A DNA stretch of 64,000 nt from Brevundimonas intermedia (GCF_027922165.1 NZ_BSFD01000004.1:1-64000); one strand, 5' to 3'; counted from the stretch's first letter, positions 16,554 through 25,891 are shown. Notes: generated by a model from the letters alone, not told the origin. Made by a program: numbers and translations.

Positions 16554-19085
16554 TCAGACCGTCACGCGCGCTGGCACTCGAGGCTGAACGGCAAGGCGGG
16601 ATCGGACGGCGTCGTAAACCTCGATTTCGCCATCAGACTCAATTGTAACAGCAAGCCCGAAAGGAACAGCATCCGGCAGATCATCGGCATTGTCAGGGCG
16701 ACGGGAAACAACGATCGGGACGGCGGCATTTTCCACCAGCGCTCGCGCAGTCGCGCCCTCCCAACACCGATGGAAGGTCGTCCCACGCGCTGCGGCAACT
16801 TTTGCGGTCTGACCAGACTGAGGGGTCACGCCGATTAGAGGGTTGAGGTCGGGCTCTTCGATCTGCAGCCGCACGGCCTTGTATGTTCTTCGACCGATGT
16901 CGATTGGTGTGAACCAAGCCAGAGTCGCCGTAACTCGCCTAACTGTCCGATTTCCGAATAGGGCAGCCGGGATAGGAAGCACGAAGGAACGTCCCTCATC
17001 GACGCCGAGCGTGCCATGCCCCCATAGCGTTGCACGCGAGGCCAAACACGCCGTCGCTTCTGACCAATCAGGGAAACCATAACCGAATAGCCTGCGGACG
17101 TTCGCGCTTCGTCTTTGATGTAGGCGGGCATCTGCGGGGCCGAAGACCTGATGGATCAACTCGCGCGACTCCGGCGGAACTGTCGCGCGATGGACCAAGA
17201 GCGCCTTAAGTATCAGCGCCTGCCGAGCGCGATGCAGGTTCGTGAAGACCTCTCCGTATGCATCGACGAGGGCATCGTAGATCTGGTGGGAGGCTCGAGC
17301 CGTCAGAGCCGTCGCGCCACTCGTGAAGCCTGACCATGCCGACATCTCTGGCTCTGAACCCGCGACCTTCAAGCCGCCTAATGAGTTTGCGTTCGAGTAT
17401 CGCAAGACGGTTGGACTATCGATTGGGCTCGACCTTCCTCGTAACCGCCCACCAGGCGCCAGCAGATCTGGCTTCACGGCGTTCCGAAATCCTGGGCCGT
17501 GCCGACTTGCCGGCGAAGGAAATCGCCCGCTAGGCAAAGCGTCGTGACTGTTCGCAACTGTCTCGGCGATTTCGAGAGCATCATGGTGCGCCGCGCCCAC
17601 CGTGAGGGCGTTCGTGGCTTCAGCTGGAGAAATAATGCGACGATGCGGCAAGGCGTCCCGCATCGCGGCCAGACTGGTGCTTGTGCGAGCATCGCCGACG
17701 AGCGCTCGGAAATGGTCTTCGCTCTCAACGTCCGGAAAATGGAGGTCACGGACGTTTCCAGCGCTAACCAAGAACAAGACCCCATACTCAAAAGATAGCC
17801 AATCAATGGCTCGTGCCCAAGGCGACATTCGTCCGGCGAAGGGGCGGGTCGCATCCCCCATTGATATGCTGACCACGAGAACACTTGGCGCAGCGGCGAC
17901 CTCTGGCGGTCTAGCCACAAACATCTCCCGCACCGCGCGGACGACATCGTCCACGACCAATCGGTCATCAGGGAAGCGCTCATCGTCATGTTCAACGGAG
18001 GCATACATGACTGGCCTGAAGAAGATCGGGCGTTCGAGCGGCGGCTCGCCTGCTTGGAGATCTCCCCAAATCACCAGCGACGACATTGCCGTCCCGTGCT
18101 CCCGACGCCCCACAGACATGGCGGACAGATCGTCAGGATCGAAGACAGTCAGGCGCCCTCGCAACAATGGGTGGTTTGAGAGTGGGACTGCATCGAGAAT
18201 GGCGACGATGGGCTCCCCGCGCGGATCGGGCGCAACTCTCGCATCCGGATCGGCATCGGACACATGAAGGTTATCGGCGAAACTCTGTGGCCTGATGGCA
18301 AACACGTCAGGCTGTTCAGCCAAGCTGCCCGCTTCCCTCAGAGCCACGGAACGGACAGCTGGCGCGGGTAACCGAGCTAGTATCGCCTCATATCCGATCT
18401 CGGGAATTGACGCGGTCCTGACGACCTGGCCTCCCAATCCCTGCACAATCGCACCGACCGTTTGCGCCGTCGTGTTGCGCGCAGCAGCAGATCCCCGACT
18501 TACGAGCTCGATTTCGATGCGTATATCCTCTCCGTCGATCAGATCGAGGAGAAGAGCCGCAGCTTCGTCCGTCACACGGTCCCTTGGTCCCCACCGGCGC
18601 AGGTCATGGAGACATCTAAAAACGGACGCCCAAGAGGCATGGTTCGGTCCAAGAGGGCGATCTGCCTTGTGCAGGTCCCACAGACGTAGGATTTCGTGCA
18701 GCGCCTGCGCGTCTGGGACCGTTAGGTATAGAGCACCGTTCGCTTCGTCTTCATCCGGATCATCGAACTCACCTTCCTCCTCGCTCAGAAGCTGGAGGCC
18801 CGGAACCTGCCGGAGTGCTCTCGAGAAATCAGCAGTCGTGCCTGTCAGCTCGAAAACGATGATTGTTTCAGGTGCCAAAGCAGCAGGGTCGTCTCGCAAA
18901 GACAGGCCGTTTTGCTCTCTCGCGAGCACGTTCCGCAGGCGGTCGAACTTAGGGCCGACTCGAGCGTCCTGATTTGCTGGCTGAGCCGGTTGAGGAGGAG
19001 GAACGAACGCTGGTGCCCCCCTTCTTCTTTCCGCCATCTGTGGCGGGTCGAACGTCAGTAGTGGCTTCGACGGATCGCTCGCCAT
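16554..19085 (-). CDS. large S8 (subtilisin-like) serine protease of an AAA-protease pair
   Basis: 843 residues, no signal peptide, so probably cytoplasmic. The catalytic elements are in order: Asp in IVAILDAVP (about 299), His in REHGTAMSSL (about 331), the oxyanion Asn in LVSAGN (about 445) and Ser in SGFTSGATA (about 590). The Asp motif reads DAV where most subtilases have DTG/DSG. The N-terminal 280 residues look like a separate recognition or regulatory domain; the C-terminal 230 are another non-protease region. I start at the ATG 19085; GTG at 19088 is adjacent. Either start lies inside the end of the AAA gene, a 137-140 base overlap, so expression of the two must be tightly linked. Large S8 proteases next to AAA ATPases are a recurring gene pair; a role in defence or regulated proteolysis is inference. 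Confidence 0.88.
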   Translation of the reverse strand: MASDPSKPLLTFDPPQMAERRRGAPAFVPPPQPAQPANQDARVGPKFDRLRNVLAREQNGLSLRDDPAALAPETIIVFELTGTTADFSRALRQVPGLQLLSEEEGEFDDPDEDEANGALYLTVPDAQALHEILRLWDLHKADRPLGPNHASWASVFRCLHDLRRWGPRDRVTDEAAALLLDLIDGEDIRIEIELVSRGSAAARNTTAQTVGAIVQGLGGQVVRTASIPEIGYEAILARLPAPAVRSVALREAGSLAEQPDVFAIRPQSFADNLHVSDADPDARVAPDPRGEPIVAILDAVPLSNHPLLRGRLTVFDPDDLSAMSVGRREHGTAMSSLVIWGDLQAGEPPLERPIFFRPVMYASVEHDDERFPDDRLVVDDVVRAVREMFVARPPEVAAAPSVLVVSISMGDATRPFAGRMSPWARAIDWLSFEYGVLFLVSAGNVRDLHFPDVESEDHFRALVGDARTSTSLAAMRDALPHRRIISPAEATNALTVGAAHHDALEIAETVANSHDALPSGRFPSPASRHGPGFRNAVKPDLLAPGGRLRGRSSPIDSPTVLRYSNANSLGGLKVAGSEPEMSAWSGFTSGATALTARASHQIYDALVDAYGEVFTNLHRARQALILKALLVHRATVPPESRELIHQVFGPADARLHQRRSANVRRLFGYGFPDWSEATACLASRATLWGHGTLGVDEGRSFVLPIPAALFGNRTVRRVTATLAWFTPIDIGRRTYKAVRLQIEEPDLNPLIGVTPQSGQTAKVAAARGTTFHRCWEGATARALVENAAVPIVVSRRPDNADDLPDAVPFGLAVTIESDGEIEVYDAVRSRLAVQPRVPARVTV

Positions 19086-20064
19086 CACCAGGAACCCTCA
19101 TGCGGGAAGCCCACACTCGGGACCGCTCTCGGATTGCATCGTTCAACGAAATCCCGCCGTCGGCAAGGATTAAGCGTCGCCTTATTTCGCGAACAAAGTC
19201 ACCGGCTTCTGCAAAGCTGGACAACGCTAGTTTTGCAACCGCTGCGACAGCGTCACGAGACAGCACTCCCTCTGTAGCGAGGGCGTTCTTCACGTAGTCC
19301 AGCACCATTGGCTGTGAGGGCCTCGCCATGGAGAGACGCATCTCGAACCGTCGCCACGCGGCCCGGTCTAACAGTTCCTCATGGTTGGTAGCCGCTATGA
19401 GGACCACGTATGTCGGCAAAGCGTCGATTTGCAGCAGCAGGCTAGAAACTACTCTCTTGATCTCCCCGGTCTCATGAACGTCCCCGCGTTCCTTTCCGAG
19501 AGCATCGAACTCATCGAACAAGATTACGCAGGGCGTCGTGCGGACGTAGTCGAACAGTCTTTTGAGACGCTGATTTGTCTCGCCGAGGTAGCTGCCTATG
19601 AGAGCATCATAACGGACCACAAAGAACGGGACCGAAAGAGCCTCAGCGATAGCTTCCGCCAGCGAGGTCTTCCCGTTGCCTGGTGGCCCAGCCAACAAGA
19701 TCCGGTGGCGGGGCTGCACCCCGTATGATCTCAGCAAATCGCCTCGGTGGTGTTCAGTGACCAGCTCCTCGACTTGCTGGCGGACTGACGCATCGAGCAC
19801 TAAGTCATTTAGGGTGCGTCGCGGCTGGCTCTCGAGAATGAAGTCTCGGCCAGAGGCTATCGAAGGAGACGGCGACGCAAACGAAGCAGCTGAAGCTGGG
19901 GCGGCTAGGCTAGCTGACAACGCCTTTGACAACCTATCGGCGTATACGTCGTGGCGCTTCGACCTTTCCTCCGCAATCATGGCCTCAACAGTGCTCTTCA
20001 TTAGAGCCTTGTCGCTACCAGCTGCTGCTCGAACGAGGGATATGATCAGGTCAGCTCGTGCCAT
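18949..20064 (-). CDS. AAA+ ATPase partner of the S8 protease
   Basis: 371 residues. Walker A LLAGPPGNGKTS (GPPGNGKT, about 126-133), Walker B CVILFDEFDALGKER (Asp/Glu about 184-185), sensor-1 AATN (about 224-227) and the arginine-rich RAAWRRFEMRL segment of the second region of homology make this a classical AAA+ (FtsH/spastin-like) ATPase. The first 75 residues are helical and possibly a recruiting domain; the last 45 are a low-complexity Ser/Arg/Lys tail, which is encoded in the overlap with the S8 gene. A ring-forming ATPase that unfolds or activates for the protease is the simplest model, by analogy with AAA protease partners. The gene is the first of a two-gene minus-strand operon and is more AT-rich than the housekeeping genes around it. 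Confidence 0.9.
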   Translation of the reverse strand: MARADLIISLVRAAAGSDKALMKSTVEAMIAEERSKRHDVYADRLSKALSASLAAPASAASFASPSPSIASGRDFILESQPRRTLNDLVLDASVRQQVEELVTEHHRGDLLRSYGVQPRHRILLAGPPGNGKTSLAEAIAEALSVPFFVVRYDALIGSYLGETNQRLKRLFDYVRTTPCVILFDEFDALGKERGDVHETGEIKRVVSSLLLQIDALPTYVVLIAATNHEELLDRAAWRRFEMRLSMARPSQPMVLDYVKNALATEGVLSRDAVAAVAKLALSSFAEAGDFVREIRRRLILADGGISLNDAIRERSRVWASRMRVPGDGERSVEATTDVRPATDGGKKKGGTSVRSSSSTGSASKSGRSSRP

Positions 20065-20450
20065 CGCTTCGGAAACAGCCGAACCTTTCTGGAGTATGAT
20101 GCTTCATCCTATCCAGCTATCGGCACGACGCAAAGATGACGATGTCATTTTTGGCCCAACTAACCGCATGCCGAGATTGGCCCGACCTCGCTCCAGGTCG
20201 TCCAAGCAGTTTACAGAACGTTGGGTGCTACTTGGCGCAGCTGCCCCGGCTTGAAATCAGTTTACAGTTAAGCGGTTGAAATCCAGTCGCTCGAACCAGC
20301 TTGGGAAGCTGGTTATCTTCGTGTTCCAGTGACGAGGTCATCGGCCAAAAGCAGACCTTCCCAACAGCCGCATAGAGTCACTTCCCGCCTTTCAAGACGC
20401 ACCACCCCAACCGCCGAGCCTCGGGTCAAATCCCCGCGGCGGGTTCGCCG
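20065..20450. other. gene-free region upstream of the AAA gene and downstream of polA
   Basis: 386 bases. It contains two CAGTTTACAG direct repeats (20207-20216 and 20258-20267) and a strong hairpin (20294-20314: AACCAGC, loop TTGGGAA, GCTGGTT). The repeats lie 143-203 bases upstream of the AAA start and could be regulator sites. No gene is visible. Confidence 0.5.
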
Positions 20451-23366
20451 CTAGTGCGCGGCGTCCCAGTTGGGGGCGGCGCGGGCGTCGACGACCAGGG
20501 GGACGGTCAGGGCGACGGCGGGGTCTGAGGCGGTTTCCATGACGCGTTTGATGACGGTGATGGCGCGGTCGGCCTCGGCCTCGGGGGTTTCGAAGACCAG
20601 TTCATCGTGGACCTGCAGCAGCATGCGGGTTTTCAGCCCGGCCTCGGCCAGGGCTGTGGGCATGCGGATCATGGCGCGGCGGATGATGTCGGCGGCGGCG
20701 CCCTGGATCGGGGCGTTGATGGCGGCGCGCTCGCCGAACTGGCGTTCGGCGCCTGATTTCGAGTGGATGGCGGGGATGTGGATGCGGCGGCCGAAGACGG
20801 TGGAGACGAAGCCGGCCTGGCGGACCTCGGCCTTGGTCTTGTCCATATAGGTTCGGATGCCGGGGAAGCGGTCGAAATAGGTCTTGATATAGGCGCCGGC
20901 CTCGCCCTGATCGATGCCCAGCTGGGCGGCTAAACCAAAGGCGCTGATGCCGTAGACGATGCCGAAATTGATGGCCTTGGCGCGGCGGCGGGTCTCGGAC
21001 GGCATGCCCTCGACGGGGACGCCGAACATTTCGCTGGCGGTGGCGGCGTGGATGTCGAGCCCGGCCTTGAAGGCGCGTTTCAGCTCGGGGATGTCGCCGA
21101 TATGGGCCAGGAGGCGCAGTTCGATCTGGCTGTAGTCGGCGCTGATCAGCAGATGGCCGGGGGCGGCGATGAAGGCCTGGCGGATTTCGCGGCCGGTCTC
21201 GGTGCGGATCGGGATGTTCTGGAGGTTGGGGTCCGAGCTGGCCAGGCGGCCGGTCGAGGCGGCGGCCAGTTGGTAGCTGGTGTGGACGCGGTCGGTGGCG
21301 GGGTCGGCGGCGGCGGTCAGGGCGTCGGTATAGGTGCCCTTCAGTTTGGACAGCTGGCGCCAGTCCAGCAGGACGCGGGGCAGGGCGTGGGTGTGGGCCA
21401 GGTCTTCCAGCACGCTGGCGTCGGTGCCCCATTGGCCGGACGCGGTCTTCTTGCCGCCGGGCAGGTTCAGCTCGCCGAACAGGATTTCGCCGATCTGGCG
21501 GGGGGAGCCGATGTTGAAGGGGCGGCCGGCGATCTCGTGGGCCTGGGCCTCCAGCTCGGCCATGCGCAGGCCGAACTCGCTGGACAGGCGTTTGAGGCGG
21601 TCGGGGTCGATGCGGACGCCGGCGGTCTCCATCTCGGCCAGGACGGCGGGCAGGGGGCGTTCCAGGGTCTCATAGACGGTGGACAGGCCCTCGCGCGCCA
21701 GCCGGGGCTTGAGGAGGCGCCACAGACGCAGGGTGACGTCGGCGTCTTCGGCGGCGTACTGGGTGGCGGGTTTCAGGGCGACGTGTTTGAACGACTTCTG
21801 GCTCTTGCCCGTTCCGGCCACGCTCTTGAACGGGACGGGGTCGTGCCCCAGATGAAGGCGCGCCAGCTCGTCCATCCCGTGCCCGTGGAGCCCGCCCTCC
21901 AGCACATAGGAGATCAGCATGGTGTCGTCATAGGGGGCCACGCGGATCCCCCGCCGCGCCATGACCGCCAGATCGTATTTCGCGTTCTGCAAAACCTTCA
22001 GAACCGACGGGTTTTCTAATAAAAATTTGAGCTTCGCCAAGGCCTTGGCCTTGTCCAGCTGCTGGATCGGCTCGCGCGCCTCCCCCGGCTCCCCGAACAG
22101 CCCCCCCTCGCCCGCCTGCGGCTCATGCTCATGCGTCAGCGGGACGTAACAGGCCTCATTCGGCCCCACCGCGAGCGACACCCCGCACAGCCCCGCATGC
22201 GTCGCCGACAGCGACGAGGTTTCTGTATCGAAGCCGACAGTCCCCGCCTCGATCGCCCTAGCGATCCAGCGATCCAGCGCCTCTTCGGTCTGGACGCACT
22301 CGTAGGCCTCGAGGTCGAAGCTCTGGGCCTCGGCCGGGCCTTCCACCACCTGGCCGTAGCGAGGCGTGGCGACGGGGGCGTTCAGGTTCGGCGCGCGCTT
22401 GGGGGCGAAGGCCGAGATCTCGCTGGGGCCCGCCTTGCCGTCGCCGACGCGGCGCTGCAGCGACCGGAACTCCATCTTGTCGAGGAAGGCCGACAAGGTC
22501 TCGGGATCGGGATCACGCACGGCGAAATCGTCGATCAACTCGGCCGCCGGGGCGTCGCAGGTCAGGCGGACGAGCTCGCGCGAAAGGCGGATCTGGTCCG
22601 CGAAATTGATCAGGGTCTCGCGGCGTTTGGGCTGTTTGATCTCGCCGGCCCGGGCAAGCAGGGTGTCGAGATCGCCGTATTCGTCCAGCAACTGCGCCGC
22701 CGTCTTGGGACCAATGCCGGGGGCGCCCGGCACATTGTCGACGCTGTCGCCGATCAGGGCTTGAAGATCGACCATCTTCTCCGGGCCAACGCCGAACTTC
22801 TCGAACACCTCGGGCTCAGCCAGACGCCGGTCCTTCATGGGGTCCCACATGACCACGCCGCCGCCGATCAGCTGCATTAGGTCCTTGTCGGAACTGACGA
22901 TCACCGCTTCGCCGCCGGCGTCGCGCGCCTTGCAGGCATAGGTGGCGATCAGGTCGTCGGCCTCATAGCCGGACAGTTCGACGCAATGGACGCCGAAGGC
23001 GGCGGTCGCCTCGCGCACCAGAGGGAATTGCGGAACCAGGTCTTCCGGCGCCGGCGGACGATGCGCCTTGTACTGGTCGTACAGGGTGTTGCGGAAGGTC
23101 TTGTCCGAATGGTCGAAGATGGCGACCAGATGGGTCGGACCGTCGGCGCCCTTCATGTCCTTCAGCAGCTTCCACAACATGTTGCAGTAGCCCTGGACCG
23201 CGCCGACCGGCAGGCCGTCGGACTTTCGCGTTAGCGGCGGCAGGGCGTGATAGGCGCGGAAGATGTAGGCCGAAGCGTCGATCATCCACAGCCGAATGGC
23301 TGAGCCGTCCTGGGTAAGGGGACGATCCTGTTCTGGGGCGGTCTCGGAAGCGGCGGCGTCGGTCAT
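20451..23366 (-). CDS. polA: DNA polymerase I
   Basis: 971 residues from MTDAAASETAPEQDRPLTQ at 23366; the in-frame extension to 23468 is not family-like. The 5'-3' exonuclease (WMIDASAYIFRAYHALPPLTRKSDGLPVGAV) is followed by a 3'-5' exonuclease-like domain with recognisable acidic residues (VGFDTETSSLSATHAG) and by the polymerase with motif A (LISADYSQIELRLLAH), motif B (RRRAKAINFGIVYGISAFGLA) and motif C (LLQVHDELVFE). It functions in Okazaki fragment processing and repair. It follows the lipoprotein gene on the same strand, 38 bases downstream. Confidence 0.97.
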   Translation of the reverse strand: MTDAAASETAPEQDRPLTQDGSAIRLWMIDASAYIFRAYHALPPLTRKSDGLPVGAVQGYCNMLWKLLKDMKGADGPTHLVAIFDHSDKTFRNTLYDQYKAHRPPAPEDLVPQFPLVREATAAFGVHCVELSGYEADDLIATYACKARDAGGEAVIVSSDKDLMQLIGGGVVMWDPMKDRRLAEPEVFEKFGVGPEKMVDLQALIGDSVDNVPGAPGIGPKTAAQLLDEYGDLDTLLARAGEIKQPKRRETLINFADQIRLSRELVRLTCDAPAAELIDDFAVRDPDPETLSAFLDKMEFRSLQRRVGDGKAGPSEISAFAPKRAPNLNAPVATPRYGQVVEGPAEAQSFDLEAYECVQTEEALDRWIARAIEAGTVGFDTETSSLSATHAGLCGVSLAVGPNEACYVPLTHEHEPQAGEGGLFGEPGEAREPIQQLDKAKALAKLKFLLENPSVLKVLQNAKYDLAVMARRGIRVAPYDDTMLISYVLEGGLHGHGMDELARLHLGHDPVPFKSVAGTGKSQKSFKHVALKPATQYAAEDADVTLRLWRLLKPRLAREGLSTVYETLERPLPAVLAEMETAGVRIDPDRLKRLSSEFGLRMAELEAQAHEIAGRPFNIGSPRQIGEILFGELNLPGGKKTASGQWGTDASVLEDLAHTHALPRVLLDWRQLSKLKGTYTDALTAAADPATDRVHTSYQLAAASTGRLASSDPNLQNIPIRTETGREIRQAFIAAPGHLLISADYSQIELRLLAHIGDIPELKRAFKAGLDIHAATASEMFGVPVEGMPSETRRRAKAINFGIVYGISAFGLAAQLGIDQGEAGAYIKTYFDRFPGIRTYMDKTKAEVRQAGFVSTVFGRRIHIPAIHSKSGAERQFGERAAINAPIQGAAADIIRRAMIRMPTALAEAGLKTRMLLQVHDELVFETPEAEADRAITVIKRVMETASDPAVALTVPLVVDARAAPNWDAAH

Positions 23367-23404
23367 GGCCGGAACATAGGCGGCCGAGCCCGCCGCGTCA
23401 GCCG

Positions 23405-24040
23405 TTAGAATTCGGTCCAGCTGGATCCCGGATTGCGCTGGCCGGGTTGCGCCTGCTGCTGCCCCCAAGTGACGATCATCATAAGCTTGTGGCTACGTAT
23501 CCGATATTGTCCGATCATCGGCAGAACGGCGCCCAGGGGCGCGCCGGTCTTGGTCTCGTAAAGAAAGCCGGAAAATTCGGCGACGCCGACGCGGTCGCGG
23601 TTGCTGTAGATCGACAGTTCCGGCACCGAGACGACATTGAAGGTCTCGTTGATCGGAATGCGCATTTCCGGAATGCCGAAGACGCGACGCATCTGCTCAA
23701 GCGACAAGGCGCCCGTGCGGATTTCGAACACCGCGTCAGCGTCGTCCCGATTGCGGGTGAGTCGATAGCCGGCGTCGGACAAGGCGCCCCGGATCGCGCT
23801 GATGGCGTAGCGCGAATTATCGCTCTGGAAATAGGTCTCATCGACGAAGATGGAAGCCGCCGTCGGCAAGGGAAGAGACAGGCCTTCGACCGCCCTGTCC
23901 GCCGCACGTGCAAGCAACAGCTGTTCGGTCGCCGTACGGCCGATATTTGATTCTGTCGTGGAGGCGCAGCCGCAGACCGACAACGCTGCGGCGATAAGGC
24001 CAAGGAGGCAGCTCAGACGAATAGAACCCGGCAGCGCCAT
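23405..24040 (-). CDS. hypothetical lipoprotein
   Basis: 211 residues from MALPGSIRLSCLLG at 24040. The signal peptide ends in a lipobox (AALSVCGC), so it is likely an outer- or inner-membrane lipoprotein. Conserved-looking mature segments are SIFVDETYFQSDNSRYAIS, the Arg-rich GYRLTRNRDDADAVFEIRTGALS, and PINETFNVVSVPELSIYSNRDRVGVAEFSGFLYE. These resemble DUF6655-type alphaproteobacterial lipoproteins, but I am not certain. It directly follows gloA (the stop of gloA is one base away), so the two are co-transcribed. Confidence 0.8.
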   Translation of the reverse strand: MALPGSIRLSCLLGLIAAALSVCGCASTTESNIGRTATEQLLLARAADRAVEGLSLPLPTAASIFVDETYFQSDNSRYAISAIRGALSDAGYRLTRNRDDADAVFEIRTGALSLEQMRRVFGIPEMRIPINETFNVVSVPELSIYSNRDRVGVAEFSGFLYETKTGAPLGAVLPMIGQYRIRSHKLMMIVTWGQQQAQPGQRNPGSSWTEF

Positions 24041-24041
24041 A

Positions 24042-24482
24042 TCACCAGCTTCCCGTATTGGGCATGGAGGCCCAGGGCTCAGCCGGCGCCAGGGGCGCGC
24101 CTTCCTGCAGCAGCTCGATCGAAATCCCGTCCGGCGACCGGACAAAGGCCATATTGCCGTCGCGCGGGGGCCGATTGATCACCACGCCGCCATCCATCAG
24201 CGTCTGGCAGGCGGCGTAGATGTCGTCGACCTTGTAGGCCAGGTGGCCGAAGTTGCGGCCACCCTGATAGGCTTCAGGATCCCAGTTGAAGGTCAGTTCG
24301 ACCTCGGGGCAACGCTCCGCCGCCGACTGTTCCAGGTTCTTGGGCGCGGCCAGGAAGACCAGCGTGAACCGCCCGGCCTCGTTGTCCACACGGCGCACCT
24401 CCTGCAGACCCAGCAGGTCGCAATAGAAGTGGAGAGAGGCGTCGAGATCCTGAACCCGGACCATGGTGTGCAGATAGCGCAA
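24042..24482 (-). CDS. gloA: lactoylglutathione lyase (glyoxalase I)
   Basis: 146 residues, the usual length for bacterial nickel-type glyoxalase I. The four metal ligands His5 (MRYLHTMVRV), Glu62 (VELTFNW), His80 (NFGHLAYKV) and Glu123 (SIELLQEGAP) are all in place. Further hallmarks are LDASLHFYCDLLGLQEVRR, GGRNFGHLAYKVDDIYAAC and AFVRSPDGISIELLQ. It converts the hemithioacetal of methylglyoxal and glutathione to S-lactoylglutathione. It is the first gene of a pair with the lipoprotein. Confidence 0.93.
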   Translation of the reverse strand: MRYLHTMVRVQDLDASLHFYCDLLGLQEVRRVDNEAGRFTLVFLAAPKNLEQSAAERCPEVELTFNWDPEAYQGGRNFGHLAYKVDDIYAACQTLMDGGVVINRPPRDGNMAFVRSPDGISIELLQEGAPLAPAEPWASMPNTGSW

Positions 24483-24569
24483 GAGTGTCTGTCTCCGTCC
24501 GGGGAGTGGCGGGTCAGCGCCTTCTATAGCCGCCTGACGTCCAAACCGCGACTCGGCTTGGCCGCAGAT

Positions 24570-24809
24570 TCAGTGGGCCTCAGGCGCGCGGGCTGCGGGG
24601 CTCAGATATTCGCTCTCGTCATGCGGATGGGCCGACAGGACGAAACGACGGTCGCAATAGCCGCATTCGATGAAGTCGTCCTCGCCCATATCCATATAGA
24701 CCAGCGGATGGCCCAGGGCGCCGCCGCCGCCGTCGCAGGCGACGCGTTTGGTCGAGACAATGACCTCTTCGGGCGGAGGAATGATCGCGTCGGGATGGCG
24801 GGGCGGCAT
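24570..24809 (-). CDS. zinc-finger domain protein (CHCC type, NDUFS6-like)
   Basis: 79 residues. The zinc site is CDGGGGALGHPLVYMDMGEDDFIECGYCDRRFVL, matching the C-H-C-C zinc finger of bacterial homologues of complex I subunit NDUFS6. In alphaproteobacteria this small protein is linked to respiratory complex I assembly; the sequence shows only the zinc site. It stands alone between gloA and the divergent ABC gene. Confidence 0.88.
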   Translation of the reverse strand: MPPRHPDAIIPPPEEVIVSTKRVACDGGGGALGHPLVYMDMGEDDFIECGYCDRRFVLSAHPHDESEYLSPAARAPEAH

Positions 24810-24916
24810 TGTTCAACTCGTGGACTTGGCGAGGAGGCGTCGGGCGCATACCTATGCGGCCCGTCCGGCGGCGTCAAACCGCCGCTCGACCCGATGTCTC
24901 GACCAAAGCGCCCCAA

Positions 24917-25891
24917 ATGACCGATGCGACGATCCTGCCTGACAACGCCATCGAGGTGCGCGGGCTGAAGAAGACCTATGCCGGGTCCAAGAAGGCTGCG
25001 CCCAAGACGGCCCTGCGCGGGGTCGATCTGGTCATTCCGCGCGGTTCGGTGTTCGGGCTCCTGGGCCCCAACGGCGCCGGAAAATCGACCCTGATCAACA
25101 TCCTGGCCGGCGTGGTCAAGAAGTCGGAAGGCACGGTGACCATCTGGGGCCGCGACATCGACAAGGAGCCGCGCGACGCCGCCGCCGCCTTGGGCGTCGT
25201 GCCGCAAGAGATCGTCGCCGACGTCTTCTTCACCCCGCGCGAGTCGCTGGAGGTCCAGGCCGGCTTTTATGGCGTGCCGAAGAACGAGCGTCGCTCGGAC
25301 GAACTGCTGGCGGCCCTGGGCCTGTCGGACAAGGCCAACGCCTATGTCCGCGCCCTTTCCGGCGGCATGAAGCGCCGCCTGATGGTGGCCAAGGCCCTGG
25401 TCCATAATCCGCCCATCCTGATCCTCGACGAGCCGACGGCGGGGGTGGACGTCGAACTGCGTCGCCAGCTGTGGGCCTATGTCCGCCAGATCAATGCGGA
25501 GGGCGTGACCATCGTCCTGACCACCCACTATCTGGAAGAGGCGCAGGAGCTCTGCGACACCATCGCCATCGTCAACCGGGGCCAGGTGGTGGCCTGCGAG
25601 CCGACGCCGCAACTGCTGCGCCGCCTGGACAGCCGCAATGTGGTCGTCACGCCCGACGTCCCGCTGGACACCGCGCCCGCCCTGCCCGGCTTCGTCGTCA
25701 CCGCCCGTCCGAACGGCGCCTTCGCCGTGGCCTACAAGAAGGGGCAGTCGTCGGTCGAACAGGTCATTGCCGCCGTCCGCAAGGCCGGGATCACCATCGC
25801 AGACATCACCACCGAGGACCCGGACCTGGAGGACGTCTTCCTGGCCTTGACCTATGGGGACGCGAACCAGATCGATCCGACCAAGGATTAA
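24917..25891 (+). CDS. ABC transporter ATP-binding protein (ABC-2 exporter type)
   Basis: 324 residues from MTDATILPDNAIEV at 24917; the upstream frame is not ABC-like. Walker A GLLGPNGAGKSTL, Q-loop VVPQEIVAD, signature ALSGGMKRRL, Walker B LILDEPTAGVD and switch His TTHYLEEAQE are all intact. The C-terminal part (DPDLEDVFLALTYG) is of the DrrA/CcmA type that serves ABC-2 permeases exporting drugs or polymers. No permease gene is adjacent, so the membrane partner is elsewhere or this one is an orphan. The gene overlaps the hydrolase gene tail-to-tail by four bases. Confidence 0.92.
   Translation: MTDATILPDNAIEVRGLKKTYAGSKKAAPKTALRGVDLVIPRGSVFGLLGPNGAGKSTLINILAGVVKKSEGTVTIWGRDIDKEPRDAAAALGVVPQEIVADVFFTPRESLEVQAGFYGVPKNERRSDELLAALGLSDKANAYVRALSGGMKRRLMVAKALVHNPPILILDEPTAGVDVELRRQLWAYVRQINAEGVTIVLTTHYLEEAQELCDTIAIVNRGQVVACEPTPQLLRRLDSRNVVVTPDVPLDTAPALPGFVVTARPNGAFAVAYKKGQSSVEQVIAAVRKAGITIADITTEDPDLEDVFLALTYGDANQIDPTKD

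Noticed and set aside
20294..20314. possible tRNA
   Set aside because: Only an anticodon-arm-like hairpin; no D-arm, T-arm or acceptor stem pairing on either strand.
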